From Paenibacillus agri (lineage in GTDB: Bacteria; Bacillota; Bacilli; Paenibacillales; Paenibacillaceae), in assembly GCF_013359945.1 (NCBI RefSeq), contig NZ_JABWCS010000196.1:22033-86032 (forward strand): a stretch of 64,000 nucleotides of DNA. Direction: 5' to 3'. Both the position numbers and the translations under genes were made by a program. The notes under the pieces were generated by a model. It was not told where the DNA came from, did not search any database, and saw only the letters and a program-made list of their open reading frames with translations. Positions 53,729-62,044 of this stretch are shown in pieces (the stretch's first letter is position 1; every line of letters begins with the position of its first letter).

Positions 53729-54823
53729 TTAAAGATGAAGTACAGTCAGAGCCTTAGGGAAGCTGGTCAGTGTCTGCGCACCATTTTCACTGACGAAGAC
53801 ATCGTCCTCAATGCGCACACCACCTACGCCTGGCACATAAATGCCCGGTTCTACCGTAAAGACATTGCCTACTTCAATGATATCTTCATTGAGGCCGTGC
53901 AGTGAAGGATATTCGTGAACATCAATGCCGAGGCCATGGCCGACACGATGTACGAAGTACTCCCCGTACCCGGCAGCTTCAATGACTTCACGGGCAGCGC
54001 GATCCACAGAACCAAAGGTTGCGCCCGGTATAGCAGCGGCAATCCCCGCTTCATTGGCTGCAAGTACGGCATTGTAGATGCCTGTCAGCTTGCTGTCCGC
54101 CTCTTCCACGGCAAAGGTACGTGTGATATCAGAAGCGTAACCCGCAGCATATAGTCCGAGGTCAAACATCAGGAAGTCCCCGGGCTCAATGATCCGGCTA
54201 CCCGGCTCGCCGTGCGGGAGGGCAGTGTTCGGCCCCGAGAGCACCAGGGTGTCAAAGGCTGGGCCGGAAGCGCCAAGCTTCTTCATTAAATACTCCAGCT
54301 CTGCTACCAGTTCGATTTCGCTGACACCGGCCTTGACATGCTTCAGGCCACGACGCAGCACTTCTTCCACCAGCTCTGCGGCATGTTTCATGGCAGCCAC
54401 TTCTTCAGGTGTCTTCTTCGCGCGCATGCTCCGCAAGAGATGGCCGATATCGCTGAAGCGCTCTGCCGGAACAGCTGCTGCAAGCTGCTCGAATCGGGAG
54501 ACGGTGAAATGCTCTTTCTCGATACCGACCGCTCTGAGCTTCTTGCCTTGCAGACGCTGGCGAAGTAGGTCATACGGATTATCGGTGTCGCTATGTGTGG
54601 CGATATTCTTCACGGAAGAGGCAGCATGAGCTGCTTCAGCATCAAGGGCCGGGACGATCAGAACGGGCTCTTCGCCACGGACCAGAAGTAGTCCAAGAAA
54701 ACGTTCATGCGGATTACTTGCGAATCCGGTCAGATAGTAGACATGCTTGGGATCGGTGATGAGCAGAGCGTCCAGACCTTCGCTGGTCAGCCCTTGCTCC
54801 AGGATTTTCAATACATTGCTCAT
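53729..54823 (-). CDS. Xaa-Pro aminopeptidase/dipeptidase (M24)
   Basis: 364-aa pita-bread-fold metallopeptidase with a creatinase-type N-terminal domain (1-130) and an M24 catalytic domain. Metal ligands are visible: FDLGLYAAGYASDITRTF (two Asp), HRVGHGLGIDVHEYP (His), FTVEPGIY (Glu) and VRIEDDV (Glu). Releases N-terminal residues next to proline. ATG 54823 behind GAGGGGAA; a longer frame to 54889 has no site. Matches Bacillus YqhT/PepQ in size. Confidence 0.92.
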   Translation of the reverse strand: MSNVLKILEQGLTSEGLDALLITDPKHVYYLTGFASNPHERFLGLLLVRGEEPVLIVPALDAEAAHAASSVKNIATHSDTDNPYDLLRQRLQGKKLRAVGIEKEHFTVSRFEQLAAAVPAERFSDIGHLLRSMRAKKTPEEVAAMKHAAELVEEVLRRGLKHVKAGVSEIELVAELEYLMKKLGASGPAFDTLVLSGPNTALPHGEPGSRIIEPGDFLMFDLGLYAAGYASDITRTFAVEEADSKLTGIYNAVLAANEAGIAAAIPGATFGSVDRAAREVIEAAGYGEYFVHRVGHGLGIDVHEYPSLHGLNEDIIEVGNVFTVEPGIYVPGVGGVRIEDDVFVSENGAQTLTSFPKALTVLHL

Positions 54824-54972
54824 ATTCAATAGTTCCCCTCTCGGTTTTGCGAAGGCATGCTTTCTCCCGTCCGCAAAATGATGTACCATTATATTAAGAC
54901 AATCGCCCGCAAAAAACCAGAACAGGGGACCGGCCGCGTCTGCCGAATCCAGCCTAAGAGGAGTGAACCCGT

Positions 54973-55815
54973 ATGAAAGGTAAGGTTGTAATCATCACCG
55001 GTGCCAATGCCGGTATGGGATTGGCTACAACAGTTGAACTTGCCCGCAAGGGTGCCAGGGTCATCATGGCTTGTCGCAGTCATAAGCGCGGGGAAGAGGC
55101 GTTAGTGGCCGCCAGACAGCAGAGTGGGTCGGAAGAGATTGAATTGATGCTGCTGGATCTATCCTCGCTGGACAGCATTCGTAGTTTCGCTCAGGAATTC
55201 GCCGCTCGTTATTCTGTATTGGATGTCCTGATCAACAACGCCGGGGTAGTCAGCACGAAGCGCCAGTTGACGGCTGACGGGTTTGAGATGGATCTTGGCG
55301 TTAACCATCTGGGACATTTTCTGCTGACCAACCTGCTGCTGGAGCAGCTTCAAGCGGCAGAGCAGGGGCGGATCGTCGTGGTGGCTTCCGGTGCCTACAA
55401 AATCGGATCGATGCATTATGAGGACCCGACATTGTCGCGGGGCTTCAACCTGGCGAAGGCTTACGCCCGCTCCAAGCTCGCCAATATCCTCTTCACCCGG
55501 GAACTCGCATTACGCTTGCAGGGGACGCGGATTACCGTCAATTCGGTACATCCCGGCGCAGTGGGTACGAGCATTGGGGTGAACCGGGAGACCGGCTTTG
55601 GAAGCTCAGTGATGAAGCTGATGTCTTATTTCTTCCTAACCCCGGAGCAAGGTGCGGACACCGCCCTTTATCTGGCTACAGCTCCGGAGTTGCGCCAGGT
55701 TACGGGAGAGTACTATTACCGCCGGAAGATTAAGGAGCTGTCGCCAAGAGCGACGGACTCGGCGGAAGCTAAGCGGCTCTGGCAGTGGAGTGAAGAACAG
55801 GTCGGCTTGTCCTGA
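54973..55815 (+). CDS. Short-chain dehydrogenase, retinol-dehydrogenase-like
   Basis: 280-aa SDR: NADP motif TGANAGMGLATTVEL with CRSHKRG after beta-2 (Arg suggests NADPH), NNAGVV, active-site Ser in VVVASGAYK and Y-x-x-x-K as AYARSKLANILF. This subgroup reduces lipophilic ketones or aldehydes; the physiological substrate in Bacilli is unknown. Good AGAGGAGTG site. Stands alone between divergent pepQ-type and GNAT genes. Confidence 0.88.
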   Translation: MKGKVVIITGANAGMGLATTVELARKGARVIMACRSHKRGEEALVAARQQSGSEEIELMLLDLSSLDSIRSFAQEFAARYSVLDVLINNAGVVSTKRQLTADGFEMDLGVNHLGHFLLTNLLLEQLQAAEQGRIVVVASGAYKIGSMHYEDPTLSRGFNLAKAYARSKLANILFTRELALRLQGTRITVNSVHPGAVGTSIGVNRETGFGSSVMKLMSYFFLTPEQGADTALYLATAPELRQVTGEYYYRRKIKELSPRATDSAEAKRLWQWSEEQVGLS

Positions 55816-55887
55816 CCGATTTCAGTAATAGTATGAACCAATTGCCATTCATGGCGGACAGTGTATTTTTAGTGGAGGAATGAAGAT

Positions 55888-56391
55888 ATGGAGTGGCAGA
55901 ACTATACGATTGAAGATGCCAAGCTCGCCGATTTGGCGGAAATTGTGGACATCTATAACTCAACGGTTGCCGGACGGATGGTGACCGCGGATCTGGAGCC
56001 TGTACGTGTCCAGGACCGGGAACAATGGTTCCATGAGCATAACAGCCATCATCGCCCGCTTTGGGTACTTAAGAATAACGAAGAGATCGCGGCCTGGTTC
56101 AGCTTTCAGTCGTTCTACGGACGTCCGGCTTACAATGGAACTGCCGAGATCAGCGTGTATGTAAGCGAGAAGTACCGGGGCAGCGGTGCAGGCAGCATTC
56201 TGCTGACCCGGGCGCTGGAGACGGCTCCGGCCCTAGGGCTAAAGAATCTCGTTGGTTTCGTGTTTGGCCATAATGAGCCTAGCCTGGGTCTTTTGCGGAA
56301 GTTCGGCTTCACGGAGTGGGGGCTGCTGCCCGGGGTAGCCGAAATGGATGGAATCGCGCGTGATCTGGTGATTATCGGCCGCAAGCTGTAA
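55888..56391 (+). CDS. GNAT acetyltransferase, phosphinothricin-acetyltransferase-like
   Basis: 167-aa acetyltransferase resembling the Pat/YwnH group: [58 protein letters not shown] (acetyl-CoA loop) and [17 protein letters not shown]. Relatives acetylate L-amino acid analogues such as phosphinothricin or methionine sulfoximine. GGAGG ahead of the ATG. Terminated by a hairpin. Confidence 0.88.
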   Translation: MEWQNYTIEDAKLADLAEIVDIYNSTVAGRMVTADLEPVRVQDREQWFHEHNSHHRPLWVLKNNEEIAAWFSFQSFYGRPAYNGTAEISVYVSEKYRGSGAGSILLTRALETAPALGLKNLVGFVFGHNEPSLGLLRKFGFTEWGLLPGVAEMDGIARDLVIIGRKL

Positions 56392-56430
56392 TCTTGGAGC
56401 ACCATACCCGGCTTTAGGCCAAATGCCAAA

Positions 56431-56458
56431 AGGGAAACCGGCGTTCTCCGGTTTCCCT
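56431..56458. terminator. Hairpin after the GNAT gene
   Basis: AGGGAAACCGG pairs with CCGGTTTCCCT over a six-base loop; T-run lacking on the plus side. Confidence 0.65.
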
Positions 56459-56540
56459 GCGTCACACTATTATTTCGGTCTCCATCCTACGAAACGTGAT
56501 TGTGTAGGGTCCAGTGAAGTTCTCTATAGTTAGACAGGAA

Positions 56541-56867
56541 TCAGGATTGGCATTCTCCAGGCTCTATCCAGTCCTCGGACCATTGCTGCAGGTCTCGAAT
56601 GACCGATTCAAGCGCCCGACCCTTTTCCGTTAAAGAATATTGAATTCTTACAGGGGTTTCGGGAAAAACTTCCCGCAGAACAATACCTTCCTGTTCCAAA
56701 TCCTTGAGCCGCTCCGAGAGCAGTCTTCCGCTGACGGGGAGCGATGCTTCGATAGTGCTGAAACGCTGTGGTCCATGAAGAAGCTGATAGATGATCAGGC
56801 CGGTCCAGCGCTTGCCCATAATATCCATGCTTTTTTGTAACCGGGGACATAAATCTGTGGCTTTCAT
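56541..56867 (-). CDS. HxlR/MarR-like winged-helix regulator
   Basis: 108-aa HxlR-family regulator: CPRLQKSMDIMGKRWTGLII at the N terminus with the single cysteine often used for redox or aldehyde sensing, recognition region GRLLSERLKDLEQEGIV and wing VRIQYSLTEKGRAL. Start at ATG 56867 with AGAGGTGAG six bases upstream. Divergent from the YqkE-type gene; its target could be itself or a neighbour. Confidence 0.87.
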   Translation of the reverse strand: MKATDLCPRLQKSMDIMGKRWTGLIIYQLLHGPQRFSTIEASLPVSGRLLSERLKDLEQEGIVLREVFPETPVRIQYSLTEKGRALESVIRDLQQWSEDWIEPGECQS

Positions 56868-56956
56868 AAGGCTCACCTCTTATAGTACATTATAAACGAA
56901 AAGTCCCGTTACTAAAACAAATTTGAATTAAACGTAGGCTGAAAGGATGATTCATC

Positions 56957-57217
56957 GTGGCAAAAAAGAAAAGAACCCAAACGCCTCCCCGCGCTGCCGC
57001 AGCGGACAGTCCGGCTACATTGAAAGACCTGCTAAGCAGCGATGTGTTAAGCAAGCTGAAAGCGCAGGCAGATGAACTGAAGGCTGAAGAAAAACAGCGT
57101 CAGGAAGCGGCCCGTCAAGCGGTGGAAGACCAGCGGAAAGCGGAGCAGAAGCGGCTGGATAATGATTTTGCCCATCTGCTGGAGAACAGTAAACAAGATT
57201 GGCACAAGTTCAAATAA
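56957..57217 (+). CDS. YqkE-like small charged protein
   Basis: 86-aa highly charged protein of the YqkE (DUF3886) type: lysine-rich start MAKKKRTQTPPRAAA, TLKDLLSSDVLSKLKAQADE, then a helical Glu/Lys/Gln coil (about 38-70) and the C-terminal H-L-L-E-N-S-K-Q-D-W-H-K-F-K. GTG start. Function unknown. Followed by a terminator. Confidence 0.8.
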   Translation: MAKKKRTQTPPRAAAADSPATLKDLLSSDVLSKLKAQADELKAEEKQRQEAARQAVEDQRKAEQKRLDNDFAHLLENSKQDWHKFK

Positions 57218-57235
57218 ACGGCTAAATGCCCAGGG

Positions 57236-57263
57236 AAGGACACTCGGATGAGTGTCCTTTTTG
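57236..57263 (+). terminator. Terminator after the YqkE-like gene
   Basis: AAGGACACTC pairs with GAGTGTCCTT around GGAT, then TTTGTG. Confidence 0.85.
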
Positions 57264-57371
57264 TGTGTGATGAAAGAGGGGGCGGGGAGAGGGCAGGTGT
57301 GGTACTTTTTTCACAGGGATCATTGGAATTCAAGTTATTCGCAGGCAGCAGGTAGATTGGGGGGCCATGAA

Positions 57372-58049
57372 GTGTCGATTAAGGTCATTAGTTTGGATAT
57401 GTTTCAAACGCTGGTGAATCTGGATAGGAGTACGATGGGAATGTGGAGTGCGATTTTAGGCGATGACTACAGTGAGGATCAGGCGAATAGTTATCAAGCC
57501 TGGTTATTAGAACATTATTATGATATTGCTGGGCAGGTGAGGGGCGACGGGCAGTTCCTGCTGACCAAAGAGATATACAGGCAGTGCTTTACACGGCTCT
57601 TCGCCACGCATAATATCCGATTCGAGCCGGAGCAAGCGCTGGATATTCTTGTCCGGGAGCATAAGCAGGCAGAACTATATGAAGAGACAGGAGACTTTAT
57701 CCGGTATATTCTTGGGAAATATCAGGTTTGCATTGTAAGTGATACGGATCAGGATATGCTGCCTGTTTTTTATACCCGCTATCCTATTCGCCTGTTCGCT
57801 TCGGAAACGTATAAATCGTATAAAAATGACCATTCTAACAGACTGTTTCAGCAATTGACCGCACATTATAATGTGCAGCCAGCGGAAATAATTCATATTG
57901 GCGATACCGCCTCTGACGTTCTGGGGGCGAAACGCGCCGGAATCCAGGCTTGTTGGCTGAATAGGCTCACCGCTCCCTGGACGCTGGGTAATCATACTGA
58001 TCCGGATTTTATTATCCAAAATTTAAACGACGCCAGAGCCTTCTTGTAG
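57372..58049 (+). CDS. HAD hydrolase, haloacid-dehalogenase-like
   Basis: 225-aa HAD-superfamily phosphatase: SLDMFQTLVNLDRS (nucleophile D with M instead of the second D of DxD, a possible loss of the acid/base Asp), VSDTDQDM (motif II) and HIGDTASDVLGAKRAG (motif IV). GTG 57372 chosen because it follows GGGGGG by 7 bases and precedes the first strand. Substrate unknown. The following 58050-58190 has no gene. Confidence 0.78.
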   Translation: MSIKVISLDMFQTLVNLDRSTMGMWSAILGDDYSEDQANSYQAWLLEHYYDIAGQVRGDGQFLLTKEIYRQCFTRLFATHNIRFEPEQALDILVREHKQAELYEETGDFIRYILGKYQVCIVSDTDQDMLPVFYTRYPIRLFASETYKSYKNDHSNRLFQQLTAHYNVQPAEIIHIGDTASDVLGAKRAGIQACWLNRLTAPWTLGNHTDPDFIIQNLNDARAFL

Positions 58050-58190
58050 AATCGTAGAATATCCCAAAGACTCTAAGGCGATACAGAGCGCGAGGCCGGT
58101 GGAATAACTGCCACAAACTTGCGTCTGTGGAGTGCAGATTATACAATAATCAGAATTAGTAGGATTCCTGAAAAGAATGGAGCTGAGGAC

Positions 58191-58700
58191 ATGAAAGTAG
58201 GCGTTGTATCCGATACACACATGACCAGAATGGCCAAAGCGTTGCCACAGGCCCTTATAGCAGAGTTCCGCAAGGTGGATATGATCCTGCATCTCGGGGA
58301 TTGGGTTGCGCTGGAGATTTACGATATGCTGGCCGAGTTGGCTCCGGTGGAAGGGATTGCCGGGAATAATGATGGTCCGGAAATTATAGAACGTTTCGGT
58401 GAACGGAAGATTATCACGCTGGAGGGAGTCCGCATCGGCATGATCCATGGACATACCCCATACTCCCGCAAAGGAACCGATGGCAACGCGCTGCTCGCTT
58501 TTGCAGAGGAAGAAGTGGACTGCATCCTGTTTGGCCATTCACATCAACCGCTATTGCGCAGAGAAAATGGTATCTTGTTATTCAATCCTGGCTCACCAAC
58601 GGACAAGCGGCGAGAGAAGCAGTACTCCTTCGGGCTGCTGGATATTGAAGATGGCAAGATAGCCGACGCCCGTCATGTCTTCTATGACTCCAAGGAATAG
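58191..58700 (+). CDS. YfcE/MJ0936-type metallophosphoesterase
   Basis: 169-aa calcineurin-like phosphodiesterase with all metal motifs: VSDTHMTRMA, LHLGDW, GNNDG, IHGHTPYS and FGHSHQP. Family acts on phosphodiesters, with unclear natural substrates (YfcE works on bis-pNPP). ATG 58191 with GGAG 8 bases upstream. Confidence 0.9.
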   Translation: MKVGVVSDTHMTRMAKALPQALIAEFRKVDMILHLGDWVALEIYDMLAELAPVEGIAGNNDGPEIIERFGERKIITLEGVRIGMIHGHTPYSRKGTDGNALLAFAEEEVDCILFGHSHQPLLRRENGILLFNPGSPTDKRREKQYSFGLLDIEDGKIADARHVFYDSKE

Positions 58701-58825
58701 GGATAAGAATAGCAACAGCGATGAGGTAAAGATCCAAATTTTGCAGCAATCTATCCATGGGCTATTCGGCAGCCAGATATTACAATTATAGTAAAAAGGC
58801 TGTAGCCGGAAAGCAGGGGTATGTG

Positions 58826-59305
58826 ATGCAGAAGAATGATGTACAGAAAATCGTAATTAGGCAAGCTAATTTGGAAGATTTGGAGCTACTCTCTCCGTTA
58901 TTTGATGAATATCGGGTGTTCTACAGACAGGCATCCGATCTGGACGGGGCACGGGCGTTTCTGGAGGAACGACTGCGGCTTAAAGAGTCTGTGATTTTGC
59001 TGGCAGTGGAAGAAGCAGGGGATCAGCGCCGAGCGGCTGGCTACACTCAACTGTATCCGTCCTTCTCGTCGGTATCACTGCAGCGGCTTTGGATCTTGAA
59101 CGACCTCTACGTGAACGAAAAATTCCGGGGTGCCGGTATAGGCTCAAGACTGCTGGAGTCGGCGCGTGAACATGCAATGAGTACCGGAAGCAAGGGCCTG
59201 ACGTTAACGACCGCGACAGACAATACTGTGGCGCAGCATTTATATGAATCGAATGGCTACATCAGGGACGAGGACTTTTATACGTATGATCTTTTTTTCC
59301 AATAG
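58826..59305 (+). CDS. GNAT family acetyltransferase
   Basis: 159-aa acetyltransferase: IVIRQANLEDLELLSPLFDE, WILNDLYVNEKFRGAGIGSR (beta-4 and acetyl-CoA loop) and TDNTVAQHLYESNGYIRDE. ATG 58826 or GTG 58823 behind CAGGGG. Twenty-three bases upstream of a HAD gene on the same strand, perhaps one transcript. Substrate unknown. Confidence 0.85.
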   Translation: MQKNDVQKIVIRQANLEDLELLSPLFDEYRVFYRQASDLDGARAFLEERLRLKESVILLAVEEAGDQRRAAGYTQLYPSFSSVSLQRLWILNDLYVNEKFRGAGIGSRLLESAREHAMSTGSKGLTLTTATDNTVAQHLYESNGYIRDEDFYTYDLFFQ

Positions 59306-59328
59306 TAAATAGAGTAAGGAGACTTAAT

Positions 59329-60039
59329 GTGGAGAAGAGCAAGAAACTAGCGGTATTTTTTGACCTGGATGATACGCTGTATGACCATCTGGTTCCCTTC
59401 CGGGAAGCGGTGAAGGAGGTCTTGAAGCCTGAGGGAGAGAACTTAGACTTTGCGGATTTATTCTTTAAGGTAAGGCATCACAGCGATCTGCTGTGGCCTC
59501 AGTATCTACGTGGGGAAATTCCGCTGGAAGAGACGCGGGTCATGCGGATGGAGCGGGCTTTTGCAGATTTCGGGTTGACGCTTGATCGTGCACAGGCAGC
59601 AGAAGTGCAGGCAGCGTACATCGGCCGTCAGTACAAAATCGAAATGATCCAAGGGGTGCGGCAGCAACTGGACCGCTTTATTACCGCTGGTCACACGGTA
59701 GGTGTGATTACGAATGGTCCGGCAGATCACCAGATGAAAAAAATTGTAGGTCTTGGTGTGGATCGCATCCTGCCTGCGGACCGGATTTTTATCTCCGATG
59801 CCGTCGGGATTGCTAAGCCGGACCCGGAGATTTTCGCCTATGTGAACCGCAAAACCGGGACGACAGCAGAGCAGTCACTGTATGTTGGGGACGCCTGGGA
59901 TAACGATGTTGTCGGTGCGCTGGGAGCCGGGTGGAAAGTATGCTGGTACAACCCACATGGAAGAGAGCCGCGTTCAGCCCATAAGCCGACACACACGTTC
60001 AGTAATTATGAGGAATTTGCCGGGCTGCCGATCCTATAG
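59329..60039 (+). CDS. HAD hydrolase, YjjG-type nucleotidase-like
   Basis: 236-aa class I HAD phosphatase: FFDLDDTLYDHLVPF (nucleophile), VITNGPADHQ, AKPDPEIF and YVGDAWDNDVVGALGAGWK. Resembles YjjG/YfnB, which act on nucleoside monophosphates including damaged ones. GTG start behind AAGGAG. Seven-hundred-base intergenic stretch follows. Confidence 0.85.
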   Translation: MEKSKKLAVFFDLDDTLYDHLVPFREAVKEVLKPEGENLDFADLFFKVRHHSDLLWPQYLRGEIPLEETRVMRMERAFADFGLTLDRAQAAEVQAAYIGRQYKIEMIQGVRQQLDRFITAGHTVGVITNGPADHQMKKIVGLGVDRILPADRIFISDAVGIAKPDPEIFAYVNRKTGTTAEQSLYVGDAWDNDVVGALGAGWKVCWYNPHGREPRSAHKPTHTFSNYEEFAGLPIL

Positions 60040-60130
60040 TATTGCGTGGGGTTCTGGTTTAGTGAGCTTCCCCGTTAGCTTAAAATGTTCCCGTGGTTCG
60101 GAGTACACTCGGTCGGTCAGCTCAAAAGTG

Positions 60131-60181
60131 ATGCTCGAAGGAAACAGGGATGATCCAATTTATGCACAAATTATAAAACAA
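60131..60181 (+). pseudogene. Remnant N terminus of a GntR-family regulator
   Basis: Codons from ATG 60131 read MLEGNRDDPIYAQIIKQ, which matches the usual first 17 residues of GntR regulators (DPIYxQI motif); the match stops where a terminator stem begins. Only this short piece is present, so it is a deletion remnant or coincidence. Confidence 0.4.
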
Positions 60182-60224
60182 AGGACCTCTGAACTCCACG
60201 ATTCGTGGAGGATGAGGTCCTTTT
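60181..60224 (+). terminator. Terminator in the 60-kb intergenic region
   Basis: AAGGACCTC pairs with GAGGTCCTT, with inner CTCCACGATTCGTGGAG, followed by TT; lies 140 bases after the HAD gene stop. Confidence 0.8.
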
Positions 60225-60294
60225 CACAAGCTCTAGTTGCACGGAAATTCAATTCTGAAGGATACTAGAGCATAGATCCCGGAGTAGAACAAAT

Positions 60295-60479
60295 TAAGGG
60301 CAAATCTGTACCTTAATTTGGAGGAATGGAGTGGTTCTGGGCAATTAAAGGCAAAAATGTATGTTAAAATTCATCAATGGCCCCTTATCTGGTCCTTTCT
60401 TGAAAATTAAGGTACATAATTGCACTTAATTCGCAAATGAGGATAGATTTTTTAAATATAAGATACAAGTATGCACTTA
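60295..60479. repeat. Family B element 2: four 21-bp units, spacers 30/41/30
   Basis: Units at 60295-60315, 60346-60366, 60408-60428 and 60459-60479. Units 1 and 2 reversed (TAAGGGCAAATCTGTACC...), units 3 and 4 forward (TAAGGTACA...TGCACTTA). Spacers 30, 41 and 30 bp, unrelated to those of element 1 at 32194-32378, while the geometry, orientation pattern and 185-bp total length are identical. Confidence 0.85.
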
Positions 60480-60529
60480 ATTCCCACTCACCTGTTCCTT
60501 CTAGTCGCTGTCCTGTTCACACTATGCTC

Positions 60530-60725
60530 CACATGCGACGTTTGACGTTCGACGCTCTACATTTGACGCTCGTCAATCGACGCTTGGAGTTCACCGCACC
60601 ACATAGGACGTTCCGCAATCTACGCGCTCTGCACTCGACGCTCTACATTAACGTTCCGCAATCTACGACCTTGCATTCGACGCGTCCCGCGCTCAAAGCT
60701 CATTCAAAGCCTGCCCTCAAAGCTC
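60530..60725. repeat. Family E: degenerate GACGCTCTACATT repeats
   Basis: GACGCTCTACATT occurs at 60551-60563 and 60637-60649, ACGTTCCGCAATCTACG at 60608-60624 and 60651-60667, and CTCAAAGCT at 60692 and 60716, among many partial copies. No gene is seen. Similar in style to family D. Confidence 0.65.
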
Positions 60726-60740
60726 CACATTTCTGCACAC

Positions 60741-61853
60741 TTAATTAGCAAGAGTGTAGGTAGTGTCTGTCAGGTTCAGTCTGCCTTTGATACCGGACGT
60801 GGCATAGATCTTGTTGTCATCGGTAATGAAGAACGCTTCGATCTTCTCTGGCAGCGCCTCGATGAATTTCATGCCTTCGTCCAGACCCATCAGGAAGATC
60901 CCGGTTGACAATGCATCTGCATCCATTGCGTTAGGGCTCATGATTGTGATGCTCTTAAGCCCGTTCTGGGACGGGAAGCCTGTGCGCGGGTCGAGAATAT
61001 GATGATAACGGACACCATCTTGGATGAAAAAGCGTTCGTATACACCGGAAGCATCAATGACCTCGTCCTCAATCTTGATCGTACCTAGTTGTGTTCCACG
61101 GCTTTGGTCAGGGTCCTGCAGCCCGATGTTCCACTTCGCACCGCCCGGTTTGGAGCCCAAAGCAATAATGCTGCTTCCGCCTAGGTTGATCATAGCACTT
61201 TCTATGCCTTGTTCTTTCAAATAGTCAGCGATACGGTCTGCGGCGTACCCTTTGCCGATCGCTCCTAGGTCGAGCACCATACCTTCTTTGGCCAGCTTGA
61301 CAGTCTTCGCATTCTCGTCAATGCTTACATCTTTATAATTGGTCAGGCTTGCAGCCTTCGCGATAGCGTCTTTGTCAGGCACCTTCTTGCCGCCACTTCC
61401 AATATTCCAAAGGTCAACCAATGGCCCAATGGTAGGATCGAACAATCCGTCCATTTCCTTAGCATATTTAAGGGATTCCTTGATAATATCCAGCGTTTCG
61501 TCAGAGACGACAACAGCTTCTTTGCCCGCTGCTTTGTTCACGGCATAGATCTCGCCGCCTTCCTTGGTCCGGCTGAATTCCAAATCCATACGTTCCATCA
61601 TCTGCTGGATATCGTCCATATTCTTCTGGGCGATCTTGTCTCCAAAAATCTTGATGTTCACGACCGTATCATAAATGTAAAATGTCTGCGACAGGGATTT
61701 CGTTCCGTTCTCTTCTACAATCTTGGAACCTTGTCCGTCCGGAGAGGTCGCGGATTCTTTGGTTTTGCCCCCGTTGAACAGCCAGATCCCGCCTGCTAAG
61801 GCAACAACAACGATGAGTGCAAGGATCAGCGTCAATTTTTTGTTTTTAAACAT
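60741..61853 (-). CDS. apbE: FAD:protein FMN transferase
   Basis: Flavin transferase that attaches FMN to Thr of target membrane proteins outside the cytoplasm. 370 aa. N-terminal membrane anchor (about 7-26) without a lipobox cysteine. Motifs: DLGAIGKGYAADRIADYL, INLGGSSI, and the metal/FAD region HHILDPRTGFPSQNG with DADALSTG. ATG 61853. No Rnf or Nqr target genes are in the window; targets in Firmicutes can be FMN-binding lipoproteins. Confidence 0.9.
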   Translation of the reverse strand: MFKNKKLTLILALIVVVALAGGIWLFNGGKTKESATSPDGQGSKIVEENGTKSLSQTFYIYDTVVNIKIFGDKIAQKNMDDIQQMMERMDLEFSRTKEGGEIYAVNKAAGKEAVVVSDETLDIIKESLKYAKEMDGLFDPTIGPLVDLWNIGSGGKKVPDKDAIAKAASLTNYKDVSIDENAKTVKLAKEGMVLDLGAIGKGYAADRIADYLKEQGIESAMINLGGSSIIALGSKPGGAKWNIGLQDPDQSRGTQLGTIKIEDEVIDASGVYERFFIQDGVRYHHILDPRTGFPSQNGLKSITIMSPNAMDADALSTGIFLMGLDEGMKFIEALPEKIEAFFITDDNKIYATSGIKGRLNLTDTTYTLAN

Positions 61854-62044
61854 GTTCCACCATCCATAAAGTTAGTTTCTTAAACCACATCGCTACTATC
61901 ATACCGCAGATGGGAAGCGGGTGAAACCATATTTCGAATATAAGAAAGTAATAAATGTTCACAATCTTCTAGTGTTCTTTTGCGCATTAAAAGGCTCCGT
62001 AGCCGAAAGTTTCCGGACGGAGAAGTATGTTATTGAAGTTATCT

